From Ignavibacteriota bacterium (lineage in GTDB: Bacteria > Bacteroidota > Ignavibacteria > Tepidaquicellales > Tepidaquicellaceae), in the NCBI GenBank assembly GCA_003135995.1, contig PNBM01000289.1, positions 3,471-9,754 of the forward strand: 6,284 nt of DNA, read 5' to 3'. The position numbers and the translations under genes were made by a program. The notes under the pieces are model-generated. The model had not been told where the DNA came from. It did no database searches and saw nothing but the letters and a program-made list of their open reading frames with translations. Below are positions 4,096 to 6,284 of the stretch, piece by piece (the first letter of the stretch is position 1; each line of letters opens with the position of its first letter).

Positions 4096-6284
4096 TTAAT
4101 AAACTCCTCTCGCATTAGTTTGTTTCGTCATCTTTACATCATTCAAAGCCGGTGCTTTTATTCTTACCTGGAAGAAAAATCCTTTATAAACACCTAACGG
4201 ATACCAGTTGAAATTAATTTCCCATGACTTTAAATCCCTGTAAGCAGTAATATACGGAGCCGAGATTTGTTTATTGATAAAATCATAACTTGCGGCAAAA
4301 GTAAATTTCCATTTCTCGGACAAATTTAATGCAATGTTCGTGCTGATATTATTTGTCTTAAAAACGGACAATGGATTTTCCCTGGATTCGGAATAATTGT
4401 AATTAAATCCTCCGGTTATCGGTACATTATATGATACTTTGTTTTCATCTTCTTTTTTCGGCGGCTCTTTTTTAATTTCAGACGAATCCTTTATATCTCT
4501 GATTTTCTCGTCAGTATGCGGCTGATTGGAGAGAAGCAAATTAAATGAAGTAGATAAATTTATGTTAAAACTTGTCATATCGGCAAGTTTACCCTTCGTT
4601 GATAAAAGGTACCTGTTAACCCTTGCATTTACAGACGGGTCAAATTCATAAAAATTGAAAGTTGCCCCTCCGCCAATGTTTAAAAGACTTCCAACCTGTG
4701 TTCTGAAATCAGTTTGAAGCTCAGACCACTTCAGAGAATCTGCGGCAAAATTATAACTTGTCCCTACATTAATATTTATTAACTGAAATTTATTATCAAG
4801 TGTATCATTCACTTTAGTTTTCATTTCAAAAAGATTCCCGACTCCTATATTAATCGCCTGCGATTCACCTCCTGCCGGGTAACCGAAAACTTCCCTTTCA
4901 AAGTAAGAATATTTTTGTACAACTCCGAATTGATCAGTATATTTTCCGTAATATCCCCATTTATCCGAAGAAAAATCCGGTCTGTATACATAAGTTAAGG
5001 AAGGGGAGATTGTATGGCGTATTCCCGTTATATTAAAAATATTAGGTTTGAATATTCCTATAAATTTTGTGTTAAATGAAGCTCCCGTTTGAAAAGACCT
5101 TACGGCACGCAATCCGTTGTTATCAAAAACCTGTAATGTATTTGTTGTAGAATCGTATTTTATCGTAATATATTTTGTGTACCAGATTTCGGTATAATTA
5201 AAATATGGCTTAATATTAAATAATTCAAACTGTGGTGAAAAATTAAAATTTAAATTATGCGATACACCTAAGCGTGAATCCCTGTAAGTACTGTCCTGTC
5301 CTAAATAATTCTGCACAGTTTGTTTAACACGATTATTCAGGAATTGCCCTGAATATGAATATGAAAAATATTCATACCAGTTAAGGTTACTTGTGGCGGA
5401 TAAATTTTTTCTGAACGGAAAAGATTCTGAACGCGTGAAATTTACCGAAGGTAATCTCTCCGTTACATTTCCGTTTTGAAGATTCTGGTCCCTGTAATAA
5501 TTTACATAAAGTGAATAAGGTGTCTCTTCCCAGAATTTAGATAGTGTCAGATTGGATACAACGTTCTGACGCAGCAAATCAGAAAGTTGATTTGTTGAGT
5601 TATTATAATAACTTTTTCCGCTTACGAACGAGAGGTTTCCATCGAGATTGGTAGTCGGATTTATTTTTTGACTGTGGGTCAGGTTTAACACCCATTCGTC
5701 CGACGAAAATTTATCGACATCTTTATCTTCACCAAGCCTTATCATCGTGTACCCTGCTTCGAAGCTGCCTGTGAAATTATATTTCAAAGCATACCTGTAA
5801 CGTGTATTAAAATCATACCTTCCTTTAGAAAAAACACTACCTTTGAATGTTAAATCCATATAATCATTCGTCGCCCAGAAATACCCGAAGTTGGAGAAAT
5901 ATGTTCCGTAAGTGGCGTCTGTTCCGTATGTAGGGACAATCATCCCCGAGGCTCTTCCGTGACGGTTAGGAAACACTCCGAACGGAATCCAGAAAATCGG
6001 GACTCCTTCAATGTAAAGAAAAACAGATTGCGCAATTACCTTATCTTTCGGAATTATTTTCATCTTCGGAGAAAAAAAGTAATATTCGGGGTCAATCCTG
6101 TCATTTGAAGTTGTGTATAATCCGTTTTTAATAAAATAAACTTCGGGCGTAACTTTTTTTATCTTTTCACCATAGTAATAACCTATATCGGCATCCGAAT
6201 AACCCATGGAAATACTTCCTTGTTGCGATTTAAAATCATAAGATAATTGTGTGCCTTCATATTTCTCGGTTCCCTGGAACATAA
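4096..6284 (-). CDS. lptD: LPS-assembly outer-membrane protein LptD (LptD_2 type), C-terminal 728+ residues
   Basis: LptD, with LptE, forms the outer-membrane translocon that places lipopolysaccharide on the cell surface. The frame runs off the right edge, so the start, signal peptide and much of the N-terminal jellyroll are missing; the ATG at 6282 is simply the first Met in view. Numbering from it, residues 44-118 carry the family's junction region (VYFIKNGLYTTSND, then VPIFWIPFGVFPN, RASGMIVPTYG). Residues about 120-715 are alternating aromatic beta strands of the 26-strand-type barrel, including RHTISPSLTYVYRPDF (422-437). The end, SWEINFNWYPLG (686-697) and VRIKAPALNDVKM, matches the usual LptD terminus. 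A charged, Lys/Glu-rich stretch (about 589-615) looks like a flexible loop. The visible protein contains no cysteine at all: the expected disulfide positions are Ser59 and Ser686. It precedes dapF in the same direction. Confidence 0.9.
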   Translation of the reverse strand, partial: MFQGTEKYEGTQLSYDFKSQQGSISMGYSDADIGYYYGEKIKKVTPEVYFIKNGLYTTSNDRIDPEYYFFSPKMKIIPKDKVIAQSVFLYIEGVPIFWIPFGVFPNRHGRASGMIVPTYGTDATYGTYFSNFGYFWATNDYMDLTFKGSVFSKGRYDFNTRYRYALKYNFTGSFEAGYTMIRLGEDKDVDKFSSDEWVLNLTHSQKINPTTNLDGNLSFVSGKSYYNNSTNQLSDLLRQNVVSNLTLSKFWEETPYSLYVNYYRDQNLQNGNVTERLPSVNFTRSESFPFRKNLSATSNLNWYEYFSYSYSGQFLNNRVKQTVQNYLGQDSTYRDSRLGVSHNLNFNFSPQFELFNIKPYFNYTEIWYTKYITIKYDSTTNTLQVFDNNGLRAVRSFQTGASFNTKFIGIFKPNIFNITGIRHTISPSLTYVYRPDFSSDKWGYYGKYTDQFGVVQKYSYFEREVFGYPAGGESQAINIGVGNLFEMKTKVNDTLDNKFQLININVGTSYNFAADSLKWSELQTDFRTQVGSLLNIGGGATFNFYEFDPSVNARVNRYLLSTKGKLADMTSFNINLSTSFNLLLSNQPHTDEKIRDIKDSSEIKKEPPKKEDENKVSYNVPITGGFNYNYSESRENPLSVFKTNNISTNIALNLSEKWKFTFAASYDFINKQISAPYITAYRDLKSWEINFNWYPLGVYKGFFFQVRIKAPALNDVKMTKQTNARGVY

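Overview
The window is AT-rich and looks like Bacteroidota/Ignavibacteriota-type DNA. The best clues are a C-terminal type IX secretion (T9SS) sorting domain with the motif NYPNPFNPTT, an LptD of the Bacteroidota-like (LptD_2) form, and a TAnnTTTG-type promoter box. The NPFNPTT form of the sorting motif, low GC and hairpin-rich intergenic repeats favour an Ignavibacteria-like lineage, but this is inference and no marker gene settles it.

Layout from left to right: (1) The window opens inside a plus-strand gene for a secreted Omp28-like protein. (2) At base 346 that gene is split by a complete, apparently intact 1,960-bp insertion sequence of the IS1595 family (346-2305), with 25-bp imperfect terminal inverted repeats and a perfect 8-bp target duplication (TATAATTT). 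The element carries two minus-strand genes: an unrecognised 219-aa passenger, then a 324-aa DDE transposase. The passenger stop and transposase start overlap by one base (TAATG). (3) The second half of the split gene follows (2306-2885) and ends with the T9SS sorting domain. Removing the IS and one target copy restores the reading frame exactly. (4) A 265-bp convergent intergenic region holds a strong intrinsic terminator, a second terminator-like hairpin with another hairpin nested in it, and a C-rich/G-rich repeat. (5) On the minus strand lie dapF (diaminopimelate epimerase, complete) and, upstream of it, the C-terminal 728 residues of lptD, which runs off the right edge.

The insertion most likely inactivates the Omp28-like protein: both IS ends supply in-frame stops, and the sorting domain is separated from the body and from the off-window N-terminus. 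The transposase and passenger look like one operon transcribed inward from the right end. A promoter there is embedded in an extra, degenerate copy of the IS terminus, so transposase binding may control its own expression. lptD and dapF are co-oriented and 114 bp apart with no terminator seen between them, so co-transcription of outer-membrane LPS assembly and lysine/peptidoglycan precursor synthesis is plausible.

The points most worth following up are the unknown passenger coupled to an IS1595 transposase, the third terminus copy over its promoter, and an LptD with serine at both positions where disulfide cysteines are expected.
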